NCBI GenBank assembly: GCA_964057225.1 | Contig: OZ059894.1 | Coordinates: forward strand, 2,046,001 to 2,110,000 | Length of the DNA stretch: 64,000 nt | Direction: 5' to 3' | Source of the DNA: Auanema rhodensis | Lineage: Eukaryota > Nematoda > Chromadorea > Rhabditida > Rhabditidae | In this document: positions 26,101-39,660 of the stretch, in pieces | Numbering within the stretch: the stretch's first letter is position 1 | Layout of the letters: every line of letters starts with the position of its first letter | Notes under the pieces: model-generated | Told to the model about the DNA's origin: nothing | Databases searched by the model: none | What the model saw: the letters and a program-made list of their open reading frames with translations, nothing else | Translations under genes and position numbers: made by a program

Positions 26101-29100
26101 ATGCACTATACTACATTGAGAAACGCTTAATACAAAAATTAGTTATGATCGTTTGAAAAATGATGCATTAGTTTATGTTGAGTTTCCATGTACACTCAAC
26201 ATAGCTTCCAAAAACATTTTGACAAAAATTTTTTCGAAAAATTTCAAAATAATTTAGCAGAAAGTAGATGTTTTTAGATTCCTTTTTTTAAGGCAAAGAC
26301 GATGGACAATGTTATTCAACGAAAAAATTAATTCTTCAGGGTGAAAATCGAGGATATAAGTGTGAACTTATATCAGTTGATATCTCGGTGCATTTTTAAG
26401 CTAGCGCAAATCTGATAACACAGATCGACGCAGCTTGAAAATCCGCATCGAATGCACTATACTACATTGAGGAACGCTTAATACAAAAATTAGTTATGAT
26501 CGTTTGAAAAATGATGCATTAGTTTATGTTGAGTTTCCATGTACACTCAACATTGCTTCCAAAAACATTTTGACAAAAATTTTTTCGAAAAATTTCAAAA
26601 TAATTTAGCAAAAAGTAGATGTTTTTAGATTCCTTTTTTCAAGGCGAAGACGATGGACATTGTTATTCAACGAAAAAATTAATTCTTCAGGGTGAAAATC
26701 GAGGATATAAGTGTGAACTTATATCAGTTGATATCTCGGTGCATTTTTAAGCTAGCGCAAATCTGATAACACAGATCGACGCAGCTTGAAAATCCGCATC
26801 GAATGCACTATACTACATTGAGGAACGCTTAATACAAAAATTAGTTATGATCGTTTGAAAAATGATGCATTAGTGTATGTTGAGTTTCCATGTACACTCA
26901 ACATAGCTTCCAAAAACATTTTGACAAAAATTTTTTCGAAAAATTTCAAAATAATTTAGCAGAAAGTAGATGTTTTTAGATTCCTTTTTTTAAGGCAAAG
27001 ACGATGGACAATGTTATTCAACGAAAAAATTAATTCTTCAGGGTGAAAATCGAGGATATAAGTGTGAACTTATATCAGTTGATATCTCGGTGCATTTTTA
27101 AGCTAGCGCAAATCTGATAACACAGATCGACGCAGCTTGAAAATCCGCATCGAATGCACTATACTACATTGAGGAACGCTTAATACAAAAATTAGTTATG
27201 ATCGTTTGAAAAATGATGCATTAGTGTATGTTGAGTTTCCATGTACACTCAACATAGCTTCCAAAAACATTTTGACAAAAATTTTTTCGAAAAATTTCAA
27301 AATAATTTAGCAGAAAGTAGATGTTTTTAGATTCCTTTTTTTAAGGCAAAGACGATGGACAATGTTATTCAACGAAAAAATTAATTCTTCAGGGTGAAAA
27401 TCGAGGATATAAGTGTGAACTTATATCAGTTGATATCTCGGTGCATTTTTAAGCTAGCGCAAATCTGATAACACAGATCGACGCAGCTTGAAAATCCGCA
27501 TCGAATGCACTATACTACATTGAGGAACGCTTAATACAAAAATTAGTTATGATCGTTTGAAAAATGATGCATTAGTGTATGTTGAGTTTCCATGTACACT
27601 CAACATAGCTTCCAAAAACATTTTGACAAAAATTTTTTCGAAAAATTTCAAAATAATTTAGCAGAAAGTAGATGTTTTTAGATTCCTTTTTTTAAGGCAA
27701 AGACGATGGACAATGTTATTCAACGAAAAAATTAATTCTTCAGGGTGAAAATCGAGGATATAAGTGTGAACTTATATCAGTTGATATCTCGGTGCATTTT
27801 TAAGCTAGCGCAAATCTGATAACACAGATCGACGCAGCTTGAAAATCCGCATCGAATGCACTATACTACATTGAGGAACGCTTAATACAAAAATTAGTTA
27901 TGATCGTTTGAAAAATGATGCATTAGTGTATGTTGAGTTTCCATGTACACTCAACATAGCTTCCAAAAACATTTTGACAAAAATTTTTTCGAAAAATTTC
28001 AAAATAATTTAGCAGAAAGTAGATGTTTTTAGATTCCTTTTTTTAAGGCAAAGACGATGGACAATGTTATTCAACGAAAAAATTAATTCTTCAGGGTGAA
28101 AATCGAGAATATAAGTGTGAACTTATATCAAATGATATCTCGGTGCATTTTTAAGCTAGCGCAAATCTGATAACACAGATCGACGCAGCTTGAAAATCCG
28201 CATCGAATGCACTATACTACATTGAGGAACGCTTAATACAAAAATTAGTTATGATCGTTTGAAAAATGATGCATTAGTGTATGTTGAGTTTCCATGTACA
28301 CTCAACATAGCTTCCAAAAACATTTTGACAAAAATTTTTTCGAAAAATTTCAAAATAATTTAGCAGAAAGTAGATGTTTTTAGATTCCTTTTTTTAAGGC
28401 AAAGACGATGGACAATGTTATTCAACGAAAAAATTAATTCTTCAGGGTGAAAATCGAGGATATAAGTGTGAACTTATATCAGTTGATATCTCGGTGCATT
28501 TTTAAGCTAGCGCAAATCTGATAACACAGATCGACGCAGCTTGAAAATCCGCATCGAATGCACTATACTACATTGAGGAACGCTTAATACAAAAATTAGT
28601 TATGATCGTTTGAAAAATGATGCATTAGTGTATGTTGAGTTTCCATGTACACTCAACATAGCTTCCAAAAACATTTTGACAAAAATTTTTTCGAAAAATT
28701 TCAAAATAATTTAGCAGAAAGTAGATGTTTTTAGATTCCTTTTTTTAAGGCAAAGACGATGGACAATGTTATTCAACGAAAAAATTAATTCTTCAGGGTG
28801 AAAATCGAGGATATAAGTGTGAACTTATATCAGTTGATATCTCGGTGCATTTTTAAGCTAGCGCAAATCTGATAACACAGATCGACGCAGCTTGAAAATC
28901 CGCATCGAATGCACTATACTACTTTGAGAAACGCTTAATACAAAAATTAGTTATGATCGTTTGAAAAATGATGCATTAGTGTATGTTGAGTTTCCATGTA
29001 CACTCAACATAGCTTCCAAAAACATTTTGACAAAATTTTTTTCGAAAAATTTCAAAATAATTTAGCAGAAAGTAGATGTTTTTAGATTCCTTTTTTTAAG

Positions 29101-32100
29101 GCAAAGACGACAGACAATGTTATTCAACGAAAAAATTAATTCTTCAGGGTGAAAATCGAGGATATAAGTGTGAACTTATATCAGTTGATATCTCGGTGCA
29201 TTTTTAAGCTAGCGCAAATCTGATAACACAGATCGACGCAGCTTGAAAATCCGCATCGAATGCACTATACTACATTGAGGAACGCTTAATACAAAAATTA
29301 GTTATGATCGTTTGAAAAATGATGCATTAGTGTATGTTGAGTTTCCATGTACACTCAACATAGCTTCCAAAAACATTTTGACAAAAATTTTTTCGAAAAA
29401 TTTCAAAATAATTTAGCAGAAAGTAGATGTTTTTAGATTCCTTTTTTTAAGGCAAAGACGATGGACAATGTTATTCAACGAAAAAATTAATTCTTCAGGG
29501 TGAAAATCGAGGATATAAGTGTGAACTTATATCAGTTGATATCTCGGTGCATTTTTAAGCTAGCGCAAATCTGATAACACAGATCGACGCAGCTTGAAAA
29601 TCCGCATCGAATGCACTATACTACTTTGAGAAACGCTTAATACAAAAATTAGTTATGATCGTTTGAAAAATGATGCATTAGTGTATGTTGAGTTTCCATG
29701 TACACTCAACATAGCTTCCAAAAACATTTTGACAAAATTTTTTTCGAAAAATTTCAAAATAATTTAGCAGAAAGTAGATGTTTTTAGATTCCTTTTTTTA
29801 AGGCAAAGACGACAGACAATGTTATTCAACGAAAAAATTAATTCTTCAGGGTGAAAATCGAGGATATAAGTGTGAACTTATATCAGTTGATATCTCGGTG
29901 CATTTTTAAGCTAGCGCAAATCTGATAACACAGATCGACGCAGCTTGAAAATCCGCATCGAATGCACTATACTACATTGAGGAACGCTTAATACAAAAAT
30001 TAGTTATGATCGTTTGAAAAATGATGCATTAGTGTATGTTGAGTTTCCATGTACACTCAACATAGCTTCCAAAAACATTTTGACAAAAATTTTTTCGAAA
30101 AATTTCAAAATAATTTAGCAGAAAGTAGATGTTTTTAGATTCCTTTTTTTAAGGCAAAGACGATGGACAATGTTATTCAACGAAAAAATTAATTCTTCAG
30201 GGTGAAAATCGAGGATATAAGTGTGAACTTATATCAGTTGATATCTCGGTGCATTTTTAAGCTAGCGCAAATCTGATAACACAGATCGACGCAGCTTGAA
30301 AATCCGCATCGAATGCACTATACTACATTGAGAAACGCTTAATACAAAAATTAGTTATGATCGTTTGAAAAATGATGCATTAGTTTATGTTGAGTTTCCA
30401 TGTACACTCAACATTGCTTCCAAAAACATTTTGACAAAAATTTTTTCGAAAAATTTCAAAATAATTTAGCAAAAAGTAGATGTTTTTAGATTCCTTTTTT
30501 CAAGGCGAAGACGATGGACATTGTTATTCAACGAAAAAATTAATTCTTCAGGGTGAAAATCGAGGATATAAGTGTGAACTTATATCAGTTGATATCTCGG
30601 TGCATTTTTAAGCTAGCGCAAATCTGATAACACAGATCGACGCAGCTTGAAAATCCGCATCGAATGCACTATACTACATTGAGGAACGCTTAATACAAAA
30701 ATTAGTTATGATCGTTTGAAAAATGATGCATTAGTGTATGTTGAGTTTCCATGTACACTCAACATAGCTTCCAAAAACATTTTGACAAAAATTTTTTCGA
30801 AAAATTTCAAAATAATTTAGCAGAAAGTAGATGTTTTTAGATTCCTTTTTTTAAGGCAAAGACGATGGACAATGTTATTCAACGAAAAAATTAATTCTTC
30901 AGGGTGAAAATCGAGGATATAAGTGTGAACTTATATCAGTTGATATCTCGGTGCATTTTTAAGCTAGCGCAAATCTGATAACACAGATCGACGCAGCTTG
31001 AAAATCCGCATCGAATGCACTATACTACATTGAGGAACGCTTAATACAAAAATTAGTTATGATCGTTTGAAAAATGATGCATTAGTGTATGTTGAGTTTC
31101 CATGTACACTCAACATAGCTTCCAAAAACATTTTGACAAAAATTTTTTCGAAAAATTTCAAAATAATTTAGCAGAAAGTAGATGTTTTTAGATTCCTTTT
31201 TTTAAGGCAAAGACGATGGACAATGTTATTCAACGAAAAAATTAATTCTTCAGGGTGAAAATCGAGGATATAAGTGTGAACTTATATCAGTTGATATCTC
31301 GGTGCATTTTTAAGCTAGCGCAAATCTGATAACACAGATCGACGCAGCTTGAAAATCCGCATCGAATGCACTATACTACATTGAGGAACGCTTAATACAA
31401 AAATTAGTTATGATCGTTTGAAAAATGATGCATTAGTGTATGTTGAGTTTCCATGTACACTCAACATAGCTTCCAAAAACATTTTGACAAAAATTTTTTC
31501 GAAAAATTTCAAAATAATTTAGCAGAAAGTAGATGTTTTTAGATTCCTTTTTTTAAGGCAAAGACGATGGACAATGTTATTCAACGAAAAAATTAATTCT
31601 TCAGGGTGAAAATCGAGGATATAAGTGTGAACTTATATCAGTTGATATCTCGGTGCATTTTTAAGCTAGCGCAAATCTGATAACACAGATCGACGCAGCT
31701 TGAAAATCCGCATCGAATGCACTATACTACATTGAGGAACGCTTAATACAAAAATTAGTTATGATCGTTTGAAAAATGATGCATTAGTGTATGTTGAGTT
31801 TCCATGTACACTCAACATAGCTTCCAAAAACATTTTGACAAAAATTTTTTCGAAAAATTTCAAAATAATTTAGCAGAAAGTAGATGTTTTTAGATTCCTT
31901 TTTTTAAGGCAAAGACGATGGACAATGTTATTCAACGAAAAAATTAATTCTTCAGGGTGAAAATCGAGGATATAAGTGTGAACTTATATCAGTTGATATC
32001 TCGGTGCATTTTTAAGCTAGCGCAAATCTGATAACACAGATCGACGCAGCTTGAAAATCCGCATCGAATGCACTATACTACATTGAGAAACGCTTAATAC

Positions 32101-34749
32101 AAAAATTAGTTATGATCGTTTGAAAAATGATGCATTAGTTTATGTTGAGTTTCCATGTACACTCAACATTGCTTCCAAAAACATTTTGACAAAAATTTTT
32201 TCGAAAAATTTCAAAATAATTTAGCAAAAAGTAGATGTTTTTAGATTCCTTTTTTCAAGGCGAAGACGATGGACATTGTTATTCAACGAAAAAATTAATT
32301 CTTCAGGGTGAAAATCGAGGATATAAGTGTGAACTTATATCAGTTGATATCTCGGTGCATTTTTAAGCTAGCGCAAATCTGATAACACAGATCGACGCAG
32401 CTTGAAAATCCGCATCGAATGCACTATACTACATTGAGGAACGCTTAATACAAAAATTAGTTATGATCGTTTGAAAAATGATGCATTAGTGTATGTTGAG
32501 TTTCCATGTACACTCAACATAGCTTCCAAAAACATTTTGACAAAAATTTTTTCGAAAAATTTCAAAATAATTTAGCAGAAAGTAGATGTTTTTAGATTCC
32601 TTTTTTTAAGGCAAAGACGATGGACAATGTTATTCAACGAAAAAATTAATTCTTCAGGGTGAAAATCGAGGATATAAGTGTGAACTTATATCAGTTGATA
32701 TCTCGGTGCATTTTTAAGCTAGCGCAAATCTGATAACACAGATCGACGCAGCTTGAAAATCCGCATCGAATGCACTATACTACATTGAGGAACGCTTAAT
32801 ACAAAAATTAGTTATGATCGTTTGAAAAATGATGCATTAGTGTATGTTGAGTTTCCATGTACACTCAACATAGCTTCCAAAAACATTTTGACAAAAATTT
32901 TTTCGAAAAATTTCAAAATAATTTAGCAGAAAGTAGATGTTTTTAGATTCCTTTTTTTAAGGCAAAGACGATGGACAATGTTATTCAACGAAAAAATTAA
33001 TTCTTCAGGGTGAAAATCGAGGATATAAGTGTGAACTTATATCAGTTGATATCTCGGTGCATTTTTAAGCTAGCGCAAATCTGATAACACAGATCGACGC
33101 AGCTTGAAAATCCGCATCGAATGCACTATACTACATTGAGGAACGCTTAATACAAAAATTAGTTATGATCGTTTGAAAAATGATGCATTAGTGTATGTTG
33201 AGTTTCCATGTACACTCAACATAGCTTCCAAAAACATTTTGACAAAAATTTTTTCGAAAAATTTCAAAATAATTTAGCAGAAAGTAGATGTTTTTAGATT
33301 CCTTTTTTTAAGGCAAAGACGATGGACAATGTTATTCAACGAAAAAATTAATTCTTCAGGGTGAAAATCGAGGATATAAGTGTGAACTTATATCAGTTGA
33401 TATCTCGGTGCATTTTTAAGCTAGCGCAAATCTGATAACACAGATCGACGCAGCTTGAAAATCCGCATCGAATGCACTATACTACTTTGAGAAACGCTTA
33501 ATACAAAAATTAGTTATGATCGTTTGAAAAATGATGCATTAGTGTATGTTGAGTTTCCATGTACACTCAACATAGCTTCCAAAAACATTTTGACAAAATT
33601 TTTTTCGAAAAATTTCAAAATAATTTAGCAGAAAGTAGATGTTTTTAGATTCCTTTTTTTAAGGCAAAGACGACAGACAATGTTATTCAACGAAAAAATT
33701 AATTCTTCTGGGTGAAAATCGAGGATATAAGTGTGAACTTATATCAGTTGATATCTCGGTGCATTTTTAAGCTAGCGCAAATCTGATAACACAGATCGAC
33801 GCAGCTTGAAAATCCGCATCGAATGCACTATACTACATTGAGGAACGCTTAATACAAAAATTAGTTATGATCGTTTGAAAAATGATGCATTAGTGTATGT
33901 TGAGTTTCCATGTACACTCAACATAGCTTCCAAAAACATTTTGACAAAATTTTTTTCGAAAAATTTCGAAATAATTTAGCAGAAAGTAGATGTTTTTAGA
34001 TTCCTTTTTTTAAGGCAAAGACGATGGACAATGTTATTCAACGAAAAAATTAATTCTTCAGGGTGAAAATCGAGGATATAAGTGTGAACTTATATCAGTT
34101 GATATCTCGGTGCATTTTTAAGCTAGCGCAAATCTGATAACACAGATCGACGCAGCTTGAAAATCCGCATCGAATGCACTATACTACATTGAGGAACGCT
34201 TAATACAAAAATTAGTTATGATCGTTTGAAAAATGATGCATTAGTGTATGTTGAGTTTCCATGTACACTCAACATAGCTTCCAAAAACATTTTGACAAAA
34301 ATTTTTTCGAAAAATTTCAAAATAATTTAGCAGAAAGTAGATGTTTTTAGATTCCTTTTTTTAAGGCAAAGACGATGGACAATGTTATTCAACGAAAAAA
34401 TTAATTCTTCAGGGTGAAAATCGAGGATATAAGTGTGAACTTATATCAGTTGATATCTCGGTGCATTTTTAAGCTAGCGCAAATCTGATAACACAGATCG
34501 ACGCAGCTTGAAAATCCGCATCGAATGCACTATACTACATTGAGGAACGCTTAATACAAAAATTAGTTATGATCGTTTGAAAAATGATGCATTAGTGTAT
34601 GTTGAGTTTCCATGTACACTCAACATAGCTTCCAAAAACATTTTGACAAAAATTTTTTCGAAAAATTTCAGAATAATTTAGCAAAAAGTAGATGTTTTTA
34701 GATTCCTTTTTTTAAGGCAAAGACGATGGACAATGTTATTCAACGAAAA
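23167..34749 (+). repeat. Zone 3: second mostly type A zone (units 66-98)
   Basis: The zone returns abruptly to near-identical type A units, many with G28A between 22816 and 25272. D units lie at 25624, 28783, 29485 and 33346, and V or V-like units at 26326, 30187 and 31942. Unit 80 (28081) has AA for GT in the 14 bp dyad spacer. The right end (33697 onward) starts to show A272G and A273G, the markers of zone 4. No other sequence is present. Confidence 0.8.
30187..33696 (+). repeat. 10-unit block matching 10882-14391
   Basis: The order is V A A A A V A A A D, the same as at 10882-14391, displaced by 19305 bp (55 units). The alternation D-A-D-A just upstream (28783-30186) also resembles 9478-10881. 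It lacks the T44G markers of the left copy, so either those arose later or conversion removed them. This is inferred from subtype order, not from a full alignment. Confidence 0.6.
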
Positions 34750-36153
34750 AATTAATTCTTCAGGGTGAAAATCGAGGATATAAGTGTGAACTTATATCAG
34801 TTGATATCTCGGTGCATTTTTAAGCTAGCGCAAATCTGATAACACAGATCGACGCAGCTTGAAAATACGCATCGAATGCACTATACTACTTTGAGAAACG
34901 CTTAATACAAAAATTAGTTATGATCGTTTGAAAAATGATGCATTAGTGTATGTTGAGTTTCCATGTACACTCAACATAGCTTCCAAAAACATTTTGACAA
35001 AATTTTTTTCGAAAAATTTCGAAATAATTTAGCAGAAAGTAGATGTTTTTAGATTCCTTTTTTTAAGGCAAAGACGATGGACAATGTTATTCAACGAAAA
35101 AATTAATTCTTCAGGGTGAAAATCGAGGATATAAGTGTGAACTTATATCAGTTGATATCTCGGTGCATTTTTAAGCTAGCGCAAATCTGATAACACAGAT
35201 CGACGCAGCTTGAAAATCCGCATCGAATGCACTATACTACATTGAGGAACGCTTAATACAAAAATTAGTTATGATCGTTTGAAAAATGATGCATTAGTGT
35301 ATGTTGAGTTTCCATGTACACTCAACATAGCTTCCAAAAACATTTTGACAAAAATTTTTTCGAAAAATTTCGAAATAATTTAGCAGAAAGTAGATGTTTT
35401 TAGATTCCTTTTTTTAAGGCAAAGACGATGGACAATGTTATTCAACGAAAAAATTAATTCTTCAGGGTGAAAATCGAGGATATAAGTGTGAACTTATATC
35501 AGTTGATATCTCGGTGCATTTTTAAGCTAGCGCAAATCTGATAACACAGATCGACGCAGCTTAAAAATCCGCATCGAATGCACTATACTACATTGAGGAA
35601 CGCTTAATACAAAAATTAGTTATGATCGTTTGAAAAATGATGCATTAGTGTATGTTGAGTTTCCATGTACACTCAACATAGCTTCCAAAAACATTTTGAC
35701 AAAAATTTTTTCGAAAAATTTCAGAATAATTTAGCAAAAAGTAGATGTTTTTAGATTTCTTTTCTCAAGGCAAAGACGATGGACAATGTTATTCAACGAA
35801 AAAATTAATTCTTCAGGGTGAAAATCGAGGATATAAGTGTGAACTTATATCAGTTGATATCTCGGTGCATTTTTAAGCTAGCGCAAATCTGATAACACAG
35901 ATCGACGCAGCTTGAAAATCCGCATCGAATGCACTATACTACATTGAGAAACGCTTAATACAAAAATTAGTTATGATCGTTTGAAAAATGATGCATTAGT
36001 GTATGTTGAGTTTCCATGTACACTCAACATAGCTTCCAAAAACATTTTGACAAAAATTTTTTCGAAAAATTTCAAAATAATTTAGCAGAAAGTAGATGTT
36101 TTTAGATTCCTTTTTTTAAGGCAAAGACGATGGACAATGTTATTCAACGAAAA

Positions 36154-36503
36154 AATTAATTCTTCAGGGTGAAAATCGAGGATATAAGTGTGAACTTATA
36201 TCAGTTGATATCTCGGTGCATTTTTAAGCTAGCGCAAATCTGATAACACAGATCGACGCAGCTTGAAAATACGCATCGAATGCACTATACTACTTTGAGA
36301 AACGCTTAATACAAAAATTAGTTATGATCGTTTGAAAAATGATGCATTAGTGTATGTTGAGTTTCCATGTACACTCAACATAGCTTCCAAAAACATTTTG
36401 ACAAAAATTTTTTCGAAAAATTTCGAAATAATTTAGCAGAAAGTAGATGTTTTTAGATTCCTTTTTTAAGGCAAAGACGATGGACAATGTTATTCAACGA
36501 AAA
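36154..36503 (+). repeat. 350 bp S monomer, one T deleted (unit 103)
   Basis: CC-T6-AAGG replaces CC-T7-AAGG near 36461-36472, which shortens this unit to 350 bp. The next unit start is at 36504. Other markers are C118A, A141T, G147A and A272G. The same combination recurs in units 109 and 112, so the three copies most likely descend from one deletion event spread by amplification. Confidence 0.85.
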
Positions 36504-38258
36504 AATTAATTCTTCAGGGTGAAAATCGAGGATATAAGTGTGAACTTATATCAGTTGATATCTCGGTGCATTTTTAAGCTAGCGCAAATCTGATAACACA
36601 GATCGACGCAGCTTAAAAATCCGCATCGAATGCACTATACTACATTGAGGAACGCTTAATACAAAAATTAGTTATGATCGTTTGAAAAATGATGCATTAG
36701 TGTATGTTGAGTTTCCATGTACACTCAACATAGCTTCCAAAAACATTTTGACAAAAATTTTTTCGAAAAATTTCAAAATAATTTAGCAGAAAGTAGATGT
36801 TTTTAGATTCCTTTTTTTAAGGCAAAGACGATGGACAATGTTATTCAACGAAAAAATTAATTCTTCAGGGTGAAAATCGAGGATATAAGTGTGAACTTAT
36901 ATCAGTTGATATCTCGGTGCATTTTTAAGCTAGCGCAAATCTGATAACACAGATCGACGCAGCTTGAAAATACGCATCGAATGCACTATACTACTTTGAG
37001 AAACGCTTAATACAAAAATTAGTTATGATCGTTTGAAAAATGATGCATTAGTGTATGTTGAGTTTCCATGTACACTCAACATAGCTTCCAAAAACATTTT
37101 GACAAAATTTTTTTCGAAAAATTTCGAAATAATTTAGCAGAAAGTAGATGTTTTTAGATTCCTTTTTTTAAGGCAAAGACGATGGACAATGTTATTCAAC
37201 GAAAAAATTAATTCTTCAGGGTGAAAATCGAGGATATAAGTGTGAACTTATATCAGTTGATATCTCGGTGCATTTTTAAGCTAGCGCAAATCTGATAACA
37301 CAGATCGACGCAGCTTGAAAATCCGCATCGAATGCACTATACTACATTGAGGAACGCTTAATACAAAAATTAGTTATGATCGTTTGAAAAATGATGCATT
37401 AGTGTATGTTGAGTTTCCATGTACACTCAACATAGCTTCCAAAAACATTTTGACAAAAATTTTTTCGAAAAATTTCGAAATAATTTAGCAGAAAGTAGAT
37501 GTTTTTAGATTCCTTTTTTTAAGGCAAAGACGATGGACAATGTTATTCAACGAAAAAATTAATTCTTCAGGGTGAAAATCGAGGATATAAGTGTGAACTT
37601 ATATCAGTTGATATCTCGGTGCATTTTTAAGCTAGCGCAAATCTGATAACACAGATCGACGCAGCTTAAAAATCCGCATCGAATGCACTATACTACATTG
37701 AGGAACGCTTAATACAAAAATTAGTTATGATCGTTTGAAAAATGATGCATTAGTGTATGTTGAGTTTCCATGTACACTCAACATAGCTTCCAAAAACATT
37801 TTGACAAAAATTTTTTCGAAAAATTTCAGAATAATTTAGCAAAAAGTAGATGTTTTTAGATTTCTTTTCTCAAGGCAAAGACGATGGACAATGTTATTCA
37901 ACGAAAAAATTAATTCTTCAGGGTGAAAATCGAGGATATAAGTGTGAACTTATATCAGTTGATATCTCGGTGCATTTTTAAGCTAGCGCAAATCTGATAA
38001 CACAGATCGACGCAGCTTGAAAATCCGCATCGAATGCACTATACTACATTGAGAAACGCTTAATACAAAAATTAGTTATGATCGTTTGAAAAATGATGCA
38101 TTAGTGTATGTTGAGTTTCCATGTACACTCAACATAGCTTCCAAAAACATTTTGACAAAAATTTTTTCGAAAAATTTCAAAATAATTTAGCAGAAAGTAG
38201 ATGTTTTTAGATTCCTTTTTTTAAGGCAAAGACGATGGACAATGTTATTCAACGAAAA

Positions 38259-38608
38259 AATTAATTCTTCAGGGTGAAAATCGAGGATATAAGTGTGAAC
38301 TTATATCAGTTGATATCTCGGTGCATTTTTAAGCTAGCGCAAATCTGATAACACAGATCGACGCAGCTTGAAAATACGCATCGAATGCACTATACTACTT
38401 TGAGAAACGCTTAATACAAAAATTAGTTATGATCGTTTGAAAAATGATGCATTAGTGTATGTTGAGTTTCCATGTACACTCAACATAGCTTCCAAAAACA
38501 TTTTGACAAAAATTTTTTCGAAAAATTTCGAAATAATTTAGCAGAAAGTAGATGTTTTTAGATTCCTTTTTTAAGGCAAAGACGATGGACAATGTTATTC
38601 AACGAAAA
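38259..38608 (+). repeat. 350 bp S monomer (unit 109)
   Basis: This is the second copy of the S unit with the same one-T deletion and the same linked changes (C118A, A141T, G147A, A272G). It starts 2105 bp after the first S unit, which is six units minus one base. Confidence 0.85.
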
Positions 38609-39310
38609 AATTAATTCTTCAGGGTGAAAATCGAGGATATAAGTGTGAACTTATATCAGTTGATATCTCGGTGCATTTTTAAGCTAGCGCAAATCTGATA
38701 ACACAGATCGACGCAGCTTAAAAATCCGCATCGAATGCACTATACTACATTGAGGAACGCTTAATACAAAAATTAGTTATGATCGTTTGAAAAATGATGC
38801 ATTAGTGTATGTTGAGTTTCCATGTACACTCAACATAGCTTCCAAAAACATTTTGACAAAAATTTTTTCGAAAAATTTCAGAATAATTTAGCAAAAAGTA
38901 GATGTTTTTAGATTTCTTTTCTCAAGGCAAAGACGATGGACAATGTTATTCAACGAAAAAATTAATTCTTCAGGGTGAAAATCGAGGATATAAGTGTGAA
39001 CTTATATCAGTTGATATCTCGGTGCATTTTTAAGCTAGCGCAAATCTGATAACACAGATCGACGCAGCTTGAAAATCCGCATCGAATGCACTATACTACA
39101 TTGAGAAACGCTTAATACAAAAATTAGTTATGATCGTTTGAAAAATGATGCATTAGTGTATGTTGAGTTTCCATGTACACTCAACATAGCTTCCAAAAAC
39201 ATTTTGACAAAAATTTTTTCGAAAAATTTCAAAATAATTTAGCAGAAAGTAGATGTTTTTAGATTCCTTTTTTTAAGGCAAAGACGATGGACAATGTTAT
39301 TCAACGAAAA

Positions 39311-39660
39311 AATTAATTCTTCAGGGTGAAAATCGAGGATATAAGTGTGAACTTATATCAGTTGATATCTCGGTGCATTTTTAAGCTAGCGCAAATCTGA
39401 TAACACAGATCGACGCAGCTTGAAAATACGCATCGAATGCACTATACTACTTTGAGAAACGCTTAATACAAAAATTAGTTATGATCGTTTGAAAAATGAT
39501 GCATTAGTGTATGTTGAGTTTCCATGTACACTCAACATAGCTTCCAAAAACATTTTGACAAAAATTTTTTCGAAAAATTTCGAAATAATTTAGCAGAAAG
39601 TAGATGTTTTTAGATTCCTTTTTTAAGGCAAAGACGATGGACAATGTTATTCAACGAAAA
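39311..39660 (+). repeat. 350 bp S monomer (unit 112)
   Basis: This is the third and last S unit in the window, 1052 bp (three units minus one base) after the second. The next trimer position (40363) is occupied by a T unit that keeps C118A, A141T and G147A but has seven bases in the run and a different 3' end. Confidence 0.85.
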
